Origin: Ypsolopha sequella
Lineage: Eukaryota; Arthropoda; Insecta; Lepidoptera; Ypsolophidae
Direction of reading: 5' to 3'
DNA: 64,000 nt
Assembly (NCBI GenBank): GCA_934047225.1
Contig: CAKOHE010000107.1
Location: 62,001 to 126,000 of the forward strand
Made by a program: the position numbers and the translations under genes. Shown here piece after piece: positions 43,500-55,254 of this stretch (its first letter is position 1; each line of letters begins with the position of its first letter). The notes under the pieces were generated by a model. The model was not told where the DNA came from, did no database searches, and saw only the letters and a program-made list of their open reading frames with translations.

Positions 43500-44792
43500 T
43501 TTTACTGTGGGGCCAACACTGAAACCGCGAACTAAATAAGCAAAAATTTTCAGCAACTATAGATCCAGCCAGTAGAAATTTGAACATAAAAAATATTTAT
43601 GTAATATAATACCTGTAAACCTTAACTTGGCGTCAGCGATGGCTTGAACATTTAAAGTATGTATCGACTTTCTATTTCTATATAGTTCAGCTGTTTCACC
43701 TCCTGGAATTTTTCTTTATGATGTACATGGAAAATTATAATTAGCTATGCCGATAGCAGATCATGTATTTATTTTATACCTGGAGAAAGTATTTTTACGT
43801 GCTATGTCATAGAACTGTACTGCAGTGTTCCTCTGCTCATCTTCTGTTATGGGCATTTTTATGTATTCTGGATACAATAATGCAATGGCATCGGTTACTT
43901 TATGTACAATGCGGCATGCTGTTGATTCATGAATCCCAATGAAATCACCACATGTAATAAGCTGGCTTCCTGTAGCGTAAAAACGCAGGGTGCACAACAG
44001 TTGGTTTATTGTGTGAGACTGGGGTATTCCTAAGAAAAAAAAAACATCTTTTAATAATAAAGTTTTATAAGCCATACGAAATTAAATTCTCTTACCAATG
44101 TATTACCTTTGATTGTTGTGCCAACGGTTTTGGATATTTTCAAGCAAAATTCTAGCGGTATCCTTTTTTAAACGGAACCTTCTATGGAAATCACTTTCAC
44201 GCATTGTTGTGAAGTAATCTGTCCGATCGTTATATGTTCTGTTGTAAAAATGACTATTAATATAATCAAGCAACTCTTCATCATCGTCACTGAAAGATAT
44301 TTCGATGAAATCACTTTCAGAATTCATTGTAAGTTGCGTTAAACTTATATTATAGTATATGCAAAGTCAGGAACCATACACGAATAACTTGAAAGTAATG
44401 ATTTTAATGCTCCCTGCCTTTAATATTAAATTAATTCATAATAATATTTACTAATAAACAAAGTTGAAAGAAAGTTGGTTTCATTTATTTGTTTGACATT
44501 TGTCATTTATTTAGAATGTTACCATAAATAAAGTAATTATTTGCAACCAATGAGGTATAGTATCTATATAATGTCATTGGAAACAACACAATTAAAGTCA
44601 AACTGGTAACATTACTTCGCTAACCCGAGTTTAACTCAAGGCGAGAGTCGGGTTAAATTCTGATGACTTTCTCTTAGTTTAACCCTAGTTTAACCCGAGG
44701 TTTTGATTGGTGCAAGAGAGCTTTTTCTTAACCCTCTATTTTTTGACTTAACCCAAGTTAAAGTCGAGTTAAGAACATGCTGCAAGTGGACC
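43500..44792 (-). mobile_element. Truncated Harbinger element
   Basis: Its right end, ATGCTGCAAGTGGACC followed by TAA, matches the end of the MITE at 32523-32968. About 290 bp of subterminal sequence is shared with that MITE. The left end is lost in the GTAGCA-type repeat tract. Confidence 0.7.
43611..44327 (-). pseudogene. PIF/Harbinger transposase (HARBI1-like), partial
   Basis: Exon 1 (44327 to about 44105) encodes an acidic N-terminus and FHRRFRLKKDTARILLENIQ, ending at a donor AAAG|gtaata. Exon 2 (about 44030-43788), after 'ttttttttttcttag', encodes QLLCTLRFYATGSQLITCGD, FIGIHESTACRIVHKVTDAI and ALLYPEYIKMP, the helix-turn-helix region of HARBI1-type transposases, ending CCAG|gtataa. 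A third piece (43710-43611) reads IPGGETAELYRNRKSIHTLN then VQAIADAKLRF. It follows an in-frame stop, and the first catalytic aspartate region before it is lost. The remaining catalytic residues are absent. Splice sites of the first two exons still look good. No transposase activity is possible. Confidence 0.8.
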
Positions 44793-45283
44793 TAAGAAGG
44801 AAATAAAAAGTGACAATCGCACGCGAGTCAGTCGGTTTCTTTTACTGTATCTTGATTAAAAGTAAAATTATACTATTTCCTCGCAGGTGTAGTATAAAGC
44901 ACTGTAGGCGACGCATTTGTTTTATATTTTTGTATGTACCTATTTTAATTTACAGTCCAAAACTATTTTGTTATTAAAACTATTTGATAATTTTTTGTTA
45001 TTAAAACTTTGTAACTGCTGCCATCTATTGTTCAATAAATGGAACTAAGGATCGACGCACATATCACCATTCATTCAATCAATTCGATCAGTCATTCATT
45101 CAGGAGCGAGTCTATACCGCGACAAACTACTGTGCACCGATTTCCTTTTGTTTCACATCAAAAATTGTGGTTTTAATTGTTTTATCGACTACAATTGTTG
45201 GTCTTCGAGCCGAATCTTTGTGCCAATGTTCAAAACACCACCACACAGCATTCAAACAAGAAAACAAAAGGAGAAGGAATTAA
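44793..45283. other. Stretch without a recognisable gene
   Basis: Unassigned AT-rich sequence with several 'attcattca' type runs around 45065-45105. Confidence 0.4.
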
Positions 45284-45464
45284 TGATGGAGAACCTTGGT
45301 AACTGATCAGCATCATGAACCAATAATGATTTTTGTAAAATTCATAAAATGAATTCACTCAGGACTGGTAGTGAATAACTATGGGAAGGCGAAATTTCAT
45401 TATACGAATTTCACAAAAATTGTTATCGATTTATGATGCTGATCACTTACCAAGCCTCCACTAT
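45284..45464. mobile_element. Short MITE with 'CTTGGTAA-TGATCAGCATCAT' ends
   Basis: 'ccttggtaactgatcagcat' near the left edge and its inverse 'atgctgatcacttaccaagc' at the right edge form imperfect inverted repeats of about 32 bp. A further inverted pair ('gtaaaattcataaaatgaat' / 'atacgaatttcacaaaaatt') lies inside. A related half copy is at 17985-18085 inside the Polinton. Confidence 0.55.
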
Positions 45465-45628
45465 GAATTTGGACGATGATCAAAAAGTCACCTTGTATTT
45501 ACTCGTACTAAAACTCCTTTGCCATAATACTATTCTCAATATTCCTAGCTGAGCTCATTATCAAATATAATTTTACAACAACAACCGTCCACTCTTTGTT
45601 AACGATTACCTAATTTAATTACGATTAC

Positions 45629-45670
45629 CTTAGGTACCAAACTGGTCTCAAGGTACCGAACTGGTCTCAA
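45629..45670. repeat. 21-bp tandem duplication
   Basis: 'aggtaccaaactggtctca' occurs twice with one substitution. Confidence 0.7.
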
Positions 45671-45954
45671 ATCATTATACCCTTACGGGACATGAGTGCC
45701 CTAACCTTCGGATTAGAAAGCCGAGACCCGACCACCAGAGATTCATATCATCGCTGCGATGAGACAAACGTATTTAAAAGCTTCCTTCACTTCTAGTTTT
45801 TCCTAAACATAACTTGTACGTATATAAATTATCTGCATTGTTCAAAAGCTTCATAAAATCGTTAAAGTGTAAATATAGTTTCTAGTTCCTGTATTTATTG
45901 AAAGTATCGATACATTATCGCAACACGTTGTGTATCTAGCACTCGACAACAGAG

Positions 45955-46075
45955 ACGAGTGTTGTCGCTATCTGCGCTACGAGCGACTTGTTATATAAGC
46001 TACGAGCTACGATGTGCTACGAGATGCTACGTGATGCCTACGAGGATGCTATGTGAACCGACATTTTACATATTC
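45955..46075. repeat. CTACGAG-type degenerate repeat
   Basis: Runs such as 'gctacgagctacgatgtgct' with 10-12-base spacing. Resembles the tract at 32330-32430. Confidence 0.5.
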
Positions 46076-46304
46076 CGTATACGTAGCAACTGAATCTAAC
46101 TTCGTTCACTTAATTCGAGTCCGAAACCAGTCTATCAACTTTTGATACTTATTACACAGGTACAACTCGAATCAATAGACCTTGGCAATAGAAAAGGCCG
46201 CCCGCTCTTTCCGTACTGTCAGTGTAGACCAATCGCACACCTGACATATTACATCACAATATGGGCTTTAAACGATCGACAATGTACACATTGACTGCTA
46301 TTGT

Positions 46305-46420
46305 TTTTAGGGTTGGGTACTCGAAGGTTGCCAAGGAGTCTCTATTCCTAAGCCTTCACTGTCTATGTGTCTGTCCATCTGTATGTCCGTCTGTCACAGG
46401 GGTCTACAACTTTTCACAGA
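46305..46420 (-). repeat. Decayed copy of the lepidopteran dispersed repeat
   Basis: 'gggttgggtactcgaaggtt' then 'ctgtctgtccatctgtatgt'-type runs and 'acttttcacag' follow the order of 38221-38370 with many changes. Confidence 0.5.
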
Positions 46421-46669
46421 AATTGTATTACTATGTGGCTTATATTATGGAAAATAATAAAAAAAGCTGAAACCCAAAAAAATCTCGAAAATGTAGCATT
46501 TTTTAACGTAAATTACATTTAAAAAAGTTTCTGCTGTATCCCACAGTAATATATACACGCTGGAAAAGGATAAAAACAGGGATTTGATCAAATCTCTAAC
46601 ACTTTCGACTATTGTGACAAAAATAATTCTGTATATTATCTCCATAATCTGCCTGCCGTGATTTCGTTT

Positions 46670-47215
46670 TTATAAAGTCAGGGCTGAAGATGTTAAGAAG
46701 TGTATCCTATCCACCTCCTCACAAGCTGTAGAGTGTGATAACATAGGCTTAGATATGATTTTTCCTATCCTTGATGTGTTGTTGCCTCCTCTTACACAAC
46801 TCTTTGATAATTTATTGGCCAGCAATACTTTCTCTTCCGCATGGAAACAAGCTTTTGTTATCCCCTTACCTATAATCACAAATCCCACTTCCTTTAAAAA
46901 TTACCGCTCTATTTATATTTTTCCCTTTTTATCCAAAGTCCTTTAAAAACTTGTCCATGTTTAGTTTAGTGAATTTCTTTCTCAGAATAATTTGGTTAAC
47001 CCGCTACAGTTAGGTTTCCGTCCAGGTCATAGCACTGTAACTGCCCTTGTCAAAGTCACTGATGATATCTGCTTTAATATGTATAAGCAACATCTCGCAG
47101 TTCTTACATTGCTCGACTTCAACAATGCTTTCATGGTGGTGGTGTCGCAGTTGCATTTACGTGCTGATCTAGACTGCAAGATTGTCTCAGATCCCAAGAA
47201 GACTTTTTGAACATT
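46670..47215 (+). pseudogene. LINE reverse-transcriptase fragment (palm, first half)
   Basis: The frames read FPILDVLLPPLTQLFDNLLA, SSAWKQAFVIPLPIITNP, FKNYRSIYIFPFLSKVL and, after a stop, NPLQLGFRPGHSTVTALVKV then TLLDFNNAF. These are reverse-transcriptase motifs 1 to 3 of a jockey/CR1-type LINE. Stops and a frameshift interrupt it. Confidence 0.75.
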
Positions 47216-47235
47216 TATTTTTATAATTAATGTTA

Positions 47236-47924
47236 TTATGAGCAAATTATCCTGATGGGAGATTTTAATACCTGTCTCATCGAAAATGACCATAGGCCAA
47301 AATCACTACAGTCAGTGATGAAGTCTCTTAATATGAACCTTCTGGTCCAACTCATTTTCAGCCTGGTTCCCCCCCTCACTCCTTGACTTGATTATTAACT
47401 TGTCTCCGGCTCATAAGGTTTTCAATGACCAATTCAATGCTGCGGATTTTTCTCATCACGATCTCATTTTCTTGTCATATAGTCTCTGTCCCCCTAAATT
47501 CAAACATAAGGTGTTACTTCTTCTTTTGAATTTCAGTAGTATGGATCTCGAAGCGCTAAGAGCTGATGTAAGTCGAATCGATTGGTCCTCAATAACTAAA
47601 AACGATAAGGTCGAGCATTTCAACACAATCATTCTAGCACTGTATGATAAGCATGCTCCCTTGAAGCAGACTAGGGTTAAGCATCTCCCAGCACCGTGGC
47701 TCACACCGGAGATTAAGACACTCATGGCACAAAGGGACAGGGCTCAGGTTAGATTTAGGCTGGATCCTTCCAATCAGAATGTCGAACGGTTCAAGCTGCT
47801 GCGTAACCACTGCAATAGTGCCTGTAGGCATTCTAGACGTCAGTATATATTAGAATCCATCGAAAACTGTGCTCCCCACAATCTTTGGAAATTTCTAAAA
47901 ACCCTTGGCGTATTTTTTTTTTAA
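47236..47924 (+). pseudogene. LINE endonuclease-to-linker fragment
   Basis: It starts ILMGDFNTCLIENDHRPKSL (the GDFN motif of the APE-type endonuclease). It continues through FNAADFSHHDLIFLSYSL (the SHHD motif) into the linker (LPAPWLTPEIKTLMAQRDRA, NHCNSACRHSRRQYI, NLWKFLKTLGV). In a normal LINE this precedes the reverse transcriptase, but here it follows it. Frameshifted near 47385. Confidence 0.75.
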
Positions 47925-48679
47925 AGAAATTTGTTTGTCAAAAAAACTTAAGACTACTACAATTTATTTTCTGCCAAACTGCATAACAGATTGTCGGCAG
48001 ATGAGCTCTTAGTATACGTAGATATAACTTACAATTTACATACTTATGGTAGCTACAGGCTTAGATTATATTTATTTATACTTTATACTTAATATATAAA
48101 TATGTATATATAATTAAGTATTAATATAAATACATATATACAAATACATATTATGTAAATATAATATTCAGTTTATACTATATATTTCTATAAAAACACC
48201 TTATTATAATAATCATTTCCAGATATATTTCGACTTGTAAAGTCGGCGTCAGTGGAATTAGGTAAAATTAATATAATATGTTAAAATGTCATAAAATGGA
48301 GTGGATGATTGACAGACAAATGAAAGACAGAAGAAAAAAGAAATTGTATATGTAATGTATTAAGTAGGTAGGTTTTTAAATATAAGTGTGGAGATGGGTA
48401 GATGATATTTATGTTTGTCTGTTAAGACCCGGACCGTTATAACTGTAAATATAATATGCAATTAAGAGAAAGATTCAAAACTCATACAAGGATTGATAAA
48501 GTAAATGTGCTATGACTGTATTAATTAAGTACTTTCCATATGTAAAAAGTGCTGCATGACTCTATTTTTAAAAACAGCTATTGATGAAGACTCTCGAATG
48601 ATGAGTGATTAAGACGTATTGCATAAATTGTGAATGAATTTGTAAACATTTCAGTTTTATGTGAGGGGGTGCACAAAAG
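47925..48679. other. AT-rich stretch without a recognisable gene
   Basis: Tracts of TATATAAATA (48060-48190) and unassigned sequence separate two pieces of LINE. Confidence 0.4.
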
Positions 48680-48910
48680 TATATCATCATTGGTAGTAAC
48701 TGTTATGTCTCCCGCTTGGATATGTCCAACGTATTAGATGTTGTTTTTGATAGGGGAATAGTGCCTTACTGTACGATTGTGTCATGATTGAAAACTCTGT
48801 CTTGGTCTCCACATGTCAATGAAGTAAGTCGTAAAGTTTTCGGCTCATATCACTCCCTTAAGCGCCTACAGAAGTTTCAGCCACTGTATACAAATGCATT
48901 GAATGCATTA
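48680..48910 (+). pseudogene. LINE reverse-transcriptase C-terminal fragment
   Basis: 'LSWSPHVNEVSRKVFGSYHS' and 'LKRLQKFQP' follow a segment resembling MSNVLDVVFDRGIVPY, as in the region after the catalytic core of the same LINE type as 46670-47924. Frames are broken by stops. Confidence 0.6.
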
Positions 48911-49162
48911 CTCGCATTACATTATTTTTCATATCGGTGACGGTAATGGCAGACATTAAGTTGAAAGAAAGTCAAAGTCTTTTAAATAAACGACGGATAA
49001 ATCAGTGCGGGATAGGTCGTGGGAGAAAATGAGGTGCACGCATCCAAGTTCACCATAGTCGCCTTAGGAAAGAAATCTTCTGTGCTTGTGGGACTTTTAG
49101 ATGGACTGCGATTTTTGTAATTTTTAAAGATGTTTGTCGGTATCAATAGTGGGGGGACATAC

Positions 49163-49312
49163 CTCGATACCATCGCTCGAGGAGTCAAGTAGCTCGTAGA
49201 AGACGGACAGGAACAGCTGATTCATCAGCTGGGACCGTAGTTCAGCCACTTCAGCCACGTTGCCAAGCAGACCCATCATGTTGCGCAGTAGTTCTTCTTT
49301 GTCAGGGAAACT
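49163..49312 (-). CDS. Host exon resembling ZYG11/ZER1 armadillo-repeat region
   Basis: Exactly 150 bp (50 codons), bounded on the minus strand by the acceptor 'cgattgcag' and the donor GAG|gtatgt. The peptide SFPDKEELLRNMMGLLGNVA, then EVAELRSQLMNQLFLSVFYE and LLDSSSDGIE, has the leucine-rich helical pattern and the LLGNVAEV..LR..LM and DGIEV phrases I associate with ZYG11B/ZER1, the substrate receptors of Cullin-2 ubiquitin ligases. It has no stop in phase 0 and looks under coding constraint, unlike everything around it. The neighbouring exons were not found in this window, so the flanking introns must be long and transposon-filled. The assignment is from memory of the family. Confidence 0.55.
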
Positions 49313-49495
49313 CTGCAATCGGAAAACGTTGCTTTTGTTGATTTAATTCCTTAGTAGATCTACATATATTATGGTCGCCAAATATCGTTCGAATCAGTTT
49401 CACAATCGAGGAATCATGTGTTTCAGGAGGATATTAATGAGTTATTCAATTTGGATTGCAAGGAATCTACCTGCCAAATGTCATTAGCTTGTATA

Positions 49496-49739
49496 GAACA
49501 TTTCAAATACCATGGCCCGATTCCACTTGAAACTTAACAATGGGGCTCATAATGTTTGCCTTTTGTTATCTAATTTGGAGCACTTCAAATTGGCACGCGT
49601 CGGTGCAATCTGTATGTACTCGTAACTAAAGCAAACACCGCAAAAGGGTCTGGCCAGGTATCTTTTGTTATCACTAATCCTATTGTTAACACCTAATGAC
49701 CGTCTTAAGTGGAATCGGGCCATGGTATTTGAAATGTAC
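49496..49739. mobile_element. 244-bp MITE with ~35-bp inverted ends
   Basis: CATTTCAAATACCATGGCCC (left) and its reverse complement (right) bound the element. Inverted similarity runs through GATTCCACTT. TATA flanks both sides (49492-49495 and 49740-49743), the probable target duplication. No coding capacity. Confidence 0.75.
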
Positions 49740-50010
49740 TATAACCACGACAGCCTAAGGAGGCGTCGAAACGAGAAGTATAAACATTTTAGTTAGGTTA
49801 TGTTTTATAGTTACGATCCGAGTCTTTACGTTAATAACGTGTTTAAATCGCAAAAGTTTAAGGCACTTTAAGGTTAACTGTCGAAACTAAGATGACGTTG
49901 CTCGAATAAAGTTCTTTCGTGTGTTAAGGACTTTACCAATAGTTAGGTTTATATCCCAACGAGATGAGGGTAAAACCCCTCACTGTAAAATATTATTGAG
50001 GTGCCCATTA

Positions 50011-50170
50011 TTAGGGTTCCGTACCCAAAGGGTAACCAATGGAACCCTATTACTAAGACTCCGCTGTCCGTCTGTCACCAGGCTGTATCTCATGAACCGT
50101 GATAGTTAGACAGTTGAAATTTTCACAGATGATGTATTTCTGTTGCCGCTATAACAACAAATACCAAAAA
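50011..50170 (-). repeat. Partial lepidopteran dispersed repeat
   Basis: 'agggttccgtacccaaaggg' to 'gccgctataacaacaaatac' matches 38221-38395 almost base for base and then stops abruptly. The 62-aa frame over it is a shadow. Confidence 0.75.
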
Positions 50171-50920
50171 ATATATTACATATCATATTTTATTATATTC
50201 ATAAATAAATACTCAGTTACCGTTCGTCTATATAAAGTAACTATTTACCTACATGGCTAATAGCCTTACCATGCTATTCAAAATGCAGACTCAAGCACCG
50301 CCCGCCCTCCCGCATAAAACATTGTAACATTCCACATGGTATGCTGTCATTGGGTATCACTAAAATGGACAATTATTATGTACTTAGTCATAATAAACAT
50401 ACAGATGATGTATGAACCTCAATACTTAGAAGTTTCGGAAACTTGGCAACATTCCAAACTGAGACGGAACCAACCACAGGTCGAAGGGTCCACCAAAACT
50501 CATATGCTTAGATGAATAATCAACTTAAAGTAAAGGAAATATTGAATGATTGAACCATTAAGGGTTTCACCTTCCCTTGTAACTCTAAACATCATTATGA
50601 CAAAATGTTCATGCTGCTCATTATTTCATTAAGGTCTTAAAAAGCGTAGTATTGTTGTGTAGCAAACAATATGGCGGCTGGAATTCGAATGTTCTTGAAA
50701 GATTCAAAGATTCTCAGAACTACACGTGGCATGTTCAAACCGCGGCGGAGAAATTTAATCTGTAGGCGCGAAAACAAATTGTAACTAAAATTGAACTTTG
50801 GGTTAAGGGGGAAAGAGGCTAAAATATATTCAGCAATTAATGATAGAAGAACTGGTTATAACAAGTTCGTTGTGGAGAGGCAGAGAAATGGTTAGTGTGA
50901 CGTAATATCGTACGATTTGG
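50171..50920. other. Stretch without a recognisable gene
   Basis: Nothing assignable was seen on either strand. Confidence 0.4.
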
Positions 50921-50924
50921 AGCG

Positions 50925-51010
50925 GCGTTGGCTAGCCAATAGGAAGACATCTAGAAAGGTTGCGTGGGCGTCGAACAGGGGAGAGAAGAAAAGGCTTTAT
51001 AAGGCCATTG
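50925..51010 (+). promoter_or_regulatory. Promoter-like cluster (CCAAT, TATA)
   Basis: 'gctagccaatagg' at about 50929 and 'ggctttataaggcc' at about 50990 stand some 60 bp apart in a GC-richer patch, the spacing of a pol II promoter. No downstream coding frame is convincing, so it may belong to an unrecognised retroelement. Confidence 0.3.
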
Positions 51011-51689
51011 CACGCGATTTTCAGGGGGATTAGCAGATTTTTCTTGGGCAATGCAGACGTATTTGCCAAAGGTATTTTTTTAAAGCGGCAGGCACTCGCT
51101 TAGCCTAAATGGTTAATTTTCGGTTTTGATGTTCAAAATTTAGAGTCACAGGCGCATAATTTTTAATTTATTAGATATTCATTGCGGGCTTGTCAGAGGC
51201 AAGTTTCTCTTTGAATCGCGATTTGTTGATAAAGTATTAAAGTCGTTTCGTAGTCTTCAGTAAATTAAATATAGGTTTCGAAGCTAGTTTGGGGTTGCTG
51301 GGGTGGGTAGCATGGGTGTTTCTCGAGCTGGTATGGCGAGGAATTACCTTGAAATTGTATAGGCCAAATAATGTAGGGTACCACCGGGAGTGTTTTTCCG
51401 ATTTCAGTGATTCTCTCTCTCGGGCGAGGTCCGCTAGATGCGCCTTTATTGTACTCGATGAGACTGACTTGTACACGAGAGAAAACCTATCCTCCTGCAT
51501 TGCACTTGGCAGGGTACCTTATTTTCCTTCCTATCCGCTTGTGGTTTTAGGTTCTTTGGCCACAAGTATCCTTGTTATCTATATATGTACATATTGCACC
51601 CATATAGGCATAGGCTAGGGAGTAATAGGTTTTTAGGCACATTTAGAGGACTAACTCACCTAGCTTCATCAAATTTTTTTCTTCGATTT

Positions 51690-51915
51690 TTATTTTTTTT
51701 TTGTGCGTGATTTATTCTGGTGTTTTATTTCTTTTTATTTTAATTTTATTTGACGGCTCTGATTTTATTTTTAATTTTTTTTCCCCTGTGTGCGATTTTA
51801 TTTTGTGTGTGTTTTATTCTGGTGTTTTATATATTTTTATTTTTATTTTTTTTGACGGTTCTGATATTTTTTTTTATTTTTTTGTGTGCTTATTCTGATG
51901 TCTTTTATCTTTTTT
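51690..51915. repeat. T-rich imperfect tandem repeat
   Basis: Two and a half units of about 75-100 bases share 'ttattctggtgttttat' and 'tttgacggctctgat'. Overlapping frames are low-complexity F/L/I strings. Confidence 0.7.
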
Positions 51916-51919
51916 TTTA

Positions 51920-54900
51920 TTACGTGCTTGGCGTTTTGAATTGACCTTTTATTTTTCAAATTTACTTTTCCTTCTAGTTTTTCTGTATTGTGATTTACTT
52001 ACCGAATATACAGTATAATTTTCTTTATACTGTGCCTAATATCCTGAATTATCCAGTGGTTTACCACTAACTTTATATTCTTTATGTAATTTTATATTGT
52101 TCTTTCCTTATGTGTCGTGGTATTCTTCTATAGTTTATCCGACTTACTTACAATAAGAGAAATTGACTTTGTTTTATAATAGTCCCTGACTACAGGTTAA
52201 TGAACTGAAATATTGAAATTATTTCAAGCCTGTACTTACTAGAACAGTTTTTCAGTTGAAACATTTTATTTGATGTTGTCTTTCATTCAGTGAAAGGCTA
52301 GTAAAATCTATTGAATTTACCTACTTAATGAATTTTCAATTGGAGTCAATAGTATTTGAAACATAATTTTATTTTCATAGTTTGAACCAACTAGAGTGCT
52401 TTCCTTGAAAGAGTGGTTGTTGGGGAAAATCCCATGGCCAACTTTGATTAAAGTAAATGGTTATGATATATAAATCATGTACCTACCTATTTCAAAGATT
52501 CAAGTAAAGGCTATTTATTTTAAAGAAGAATAAAGCCTTAGTAAATTCAAATCGGATTTTAATAGTTTTGGAAAGAAAGAATTTAATTACACAACTACCT
52601 AAATTGATCTGGTGTGGTTTCTTGTAACCTGGAGACGGAATAATTTTAATTTACAAATTGATGTAGTGGATACCTGAAAAAGTAGAGGTATATTTATGGT
52701 CGGTGGGTTTATCTATGCTAGGGACACCTCAGCCCTTATGTAGATTTCTATACACCACTCGGGGTAGAAACTACTATTCGTCAGGCATATTTTAGATCCA
52801 TCTCCTAGTTTGTTGTTTAATTAAATACAAAGATGGCCGAGAAACAGCCTTAAATAATGTCGAAAATTATTCCGACTCTGGAAGCATGGAAATCATAATA
52901 GCTAGATCAATGCTTGTCTTTATTCTTACATTCTATTGACAATTGAAGTTTACAGAAATTTATACACCAGTGATAACAGGTCCAATTACAACTGAAATCT
53001 GAAATAATCTAAATTTTGATTATGTTATTTACTTATACAGCCCACATTATGGACTTTGGTCAAACTTGCAGCATAAAGCAATGCTTTGTGGTTATTTTAT
53101 ATTACTTACCATTCAAAATGGGAAAGTAACTCTTTGCAGGTACGTCCTGATACATTGAGAATCATACTCATCATATCTAAAGTCAGATTAATTGCCTATG
53201 TCGCTAATTTTATGAAGCAAATATTTGGCAGAAATTATCTTAAATAATACTTATTGTTGAATATTATTCTCTGACTCTGAAGTTAGAATCCATCTTGATT
53301 ATTATTAATAGTTATCACCTTAGCAGTGAGAGAAAGAGTTTTCCATACATCCATTCAACAGCTGAGCTGGTACCTGAAATACAGGGCAGCTTAACAGATA
53401 CTCATAGAAATATTAATAGACAAAGATATGATCTTGTTCCACTGATAGTATCCAAGACCTAGTCAGGAATCAATACGACTAATTTTGTTGTCTTACAAAT
53501 TAAGACATACTTGTTAGTTCAGCAAATAAATGTACAATTCATAAAGTTTATCTATTTTCATCCGAAACAGTGTGTGGTTTAAATGATAGATCAGCATATA
53601 AAAGTTTTATTGTTTACTCACACAATTTATCACTTAACACATTTATTTACAGCTAAATAGTTATTTGTACTTATTTAAAATGAAGAGTAATTTAACCTGA
53701 TAGGAAACAACCAAGTCAATGAGGTGAAGGCTGAAATAGATTCCTCATATATTTACAATAAGAAAAAGTAAATTTCATTATTGATTGAATTTCTAGCTGT
53801 CATAACTTATTGTCATACTACATTTACTCTTTTCTTAAATGGAAAACTCAACCTTCTATTTCCTCATCTACCTATTTATGCCCTGGGTTGCTGAGATACT
53901 CAGACATACCCTGGACTAGCCCGGCTAAGTTTCTTGTCCTTCTTCTTAGTCGGAGTAATCGAACGGACAGGATCTGCCCCTTAAATGAAGTCATAATTTG
54001 CCTTAAAAGTGGCATGTTTTTTTATTTTGTACTCTTATCTATATTATGCTGAGAACAAACATCCAGCAAACTCTTCTAGGTTTCTTTTGTCGGTTCCTCC
54101 TAGAAAGATGTAATTGAACTGACAGGATTGGCCCCTTTAAAATTAAATATATGATGGTTTTATACCTCACAATAATTCAGTACTTAATTGTACATTCTCT
54201 TAATCCTCTTCGGGAGAGACCATTGTCCGGAGTCGGGTCTCACTTGAACCAGCGGGGAGTGGGCTGGTTTTATTCCCGCCCCCATAAAAAAAAAACATTT
54301 AACTTCTTATGGTCTTTGTATGGCTTTAGTTTCCCTGATATAACTCAATCTTGTAATAAAACAATTTGTAGTTGGTCGGTTTTCCAATAAAATCTTACAT
54401 CGTGAATTTACTTTTAGTATTGCATTAAGGTTTCTGTAATGCCTCTTCTTTGTTTTCTATTATTTCATCTGAGTATGTACAAATACTAGTTGAAGTACAT
54501 TTGAAGATTATTGAAAATTTGTGCAGGGTTTTGTTTCGGCCTTTACTTCATCTATTCTTGTAAGTTTTCAGTCTCTTATTTCTTCATACTACTTACATAT
54601 TGAACATGATTAACCTTTACATAGTGTCTGTATTTATTTTAGGTCCCAATGATTTAGACTTTTTAGACTATAGCGTTGTAATCTTATTTTTATATACCTC
54701 AGGTGAAGTGAATAGGAAGTGATAGTTTAGGCCATTCCCATTTTTATTAAAAGGACTAGGGTTACACACGTTTACGGTTCACAACGAAGGGTCACCAAAA
54801 CTAGACGATCACACTGCCAAAATAAAACCAGTTTGGAATGCTTTTCCCAGGGTAGCAGGTTTTTACGGGGTTACATATAATGCCATATGCAAATAGTTGT

Positions 54901-55250
54901 TATTTAATTATTTATTTGGGTGTTTAGTATGATCAGTACCAGTTAAGCTAGTAGGGTAGTTAGTAGGATAGGGTAGTTGGGTAGTTAGCTAAGTTCGGGG
55001 TGAGTTTTTATGTAACTGGTTATGCCGTGACCACGATCTATGTTTTAACTTATCGGATGGGAATAACATTTTATTAAGATTTATATTCAGAAGGTATAGT
55101 TTTAAGTGGGAACTTTCATTCCAGACTGGTTTTTACAACTGTTGCCTGAGTAATAGGAAAGTAAAAATGGGAATGACACTGTTTTTATTTTTACTCTTAA
55201 TAAATTCATTAGGTTACATAGGGATATGTTTTCTCTTATATATATCTTGC
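51920..55250. other. Long stretch without a recognisable gene
   Basis: Mostly AT-rich. Two related ~55-bp phrases occur at 53928-53985 ('tttcttgtccttcttcttag', 'cgaacggacaggatctgccc') and 54082-54142 ('tttcttttgtcggttcctcc', 'gaactgacaggattggcccc'). A GC-richer segment at 54200-54285 ('ggagtcgggtctcacttgaa') resembles a retroposon end. 'Gtagttgggtagttag' simple repeats lie at about 54950-54990. No gene identified. Confidence 0.4.
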
Positions 55251-55254
55251 TGTT

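Noticed and set aside
51289..51618. 109-codon plus-strand gene
   Set aside because: No recognisable domain, and an opposing frame of similar size exists in the same place. Composition is not distinct from the background.
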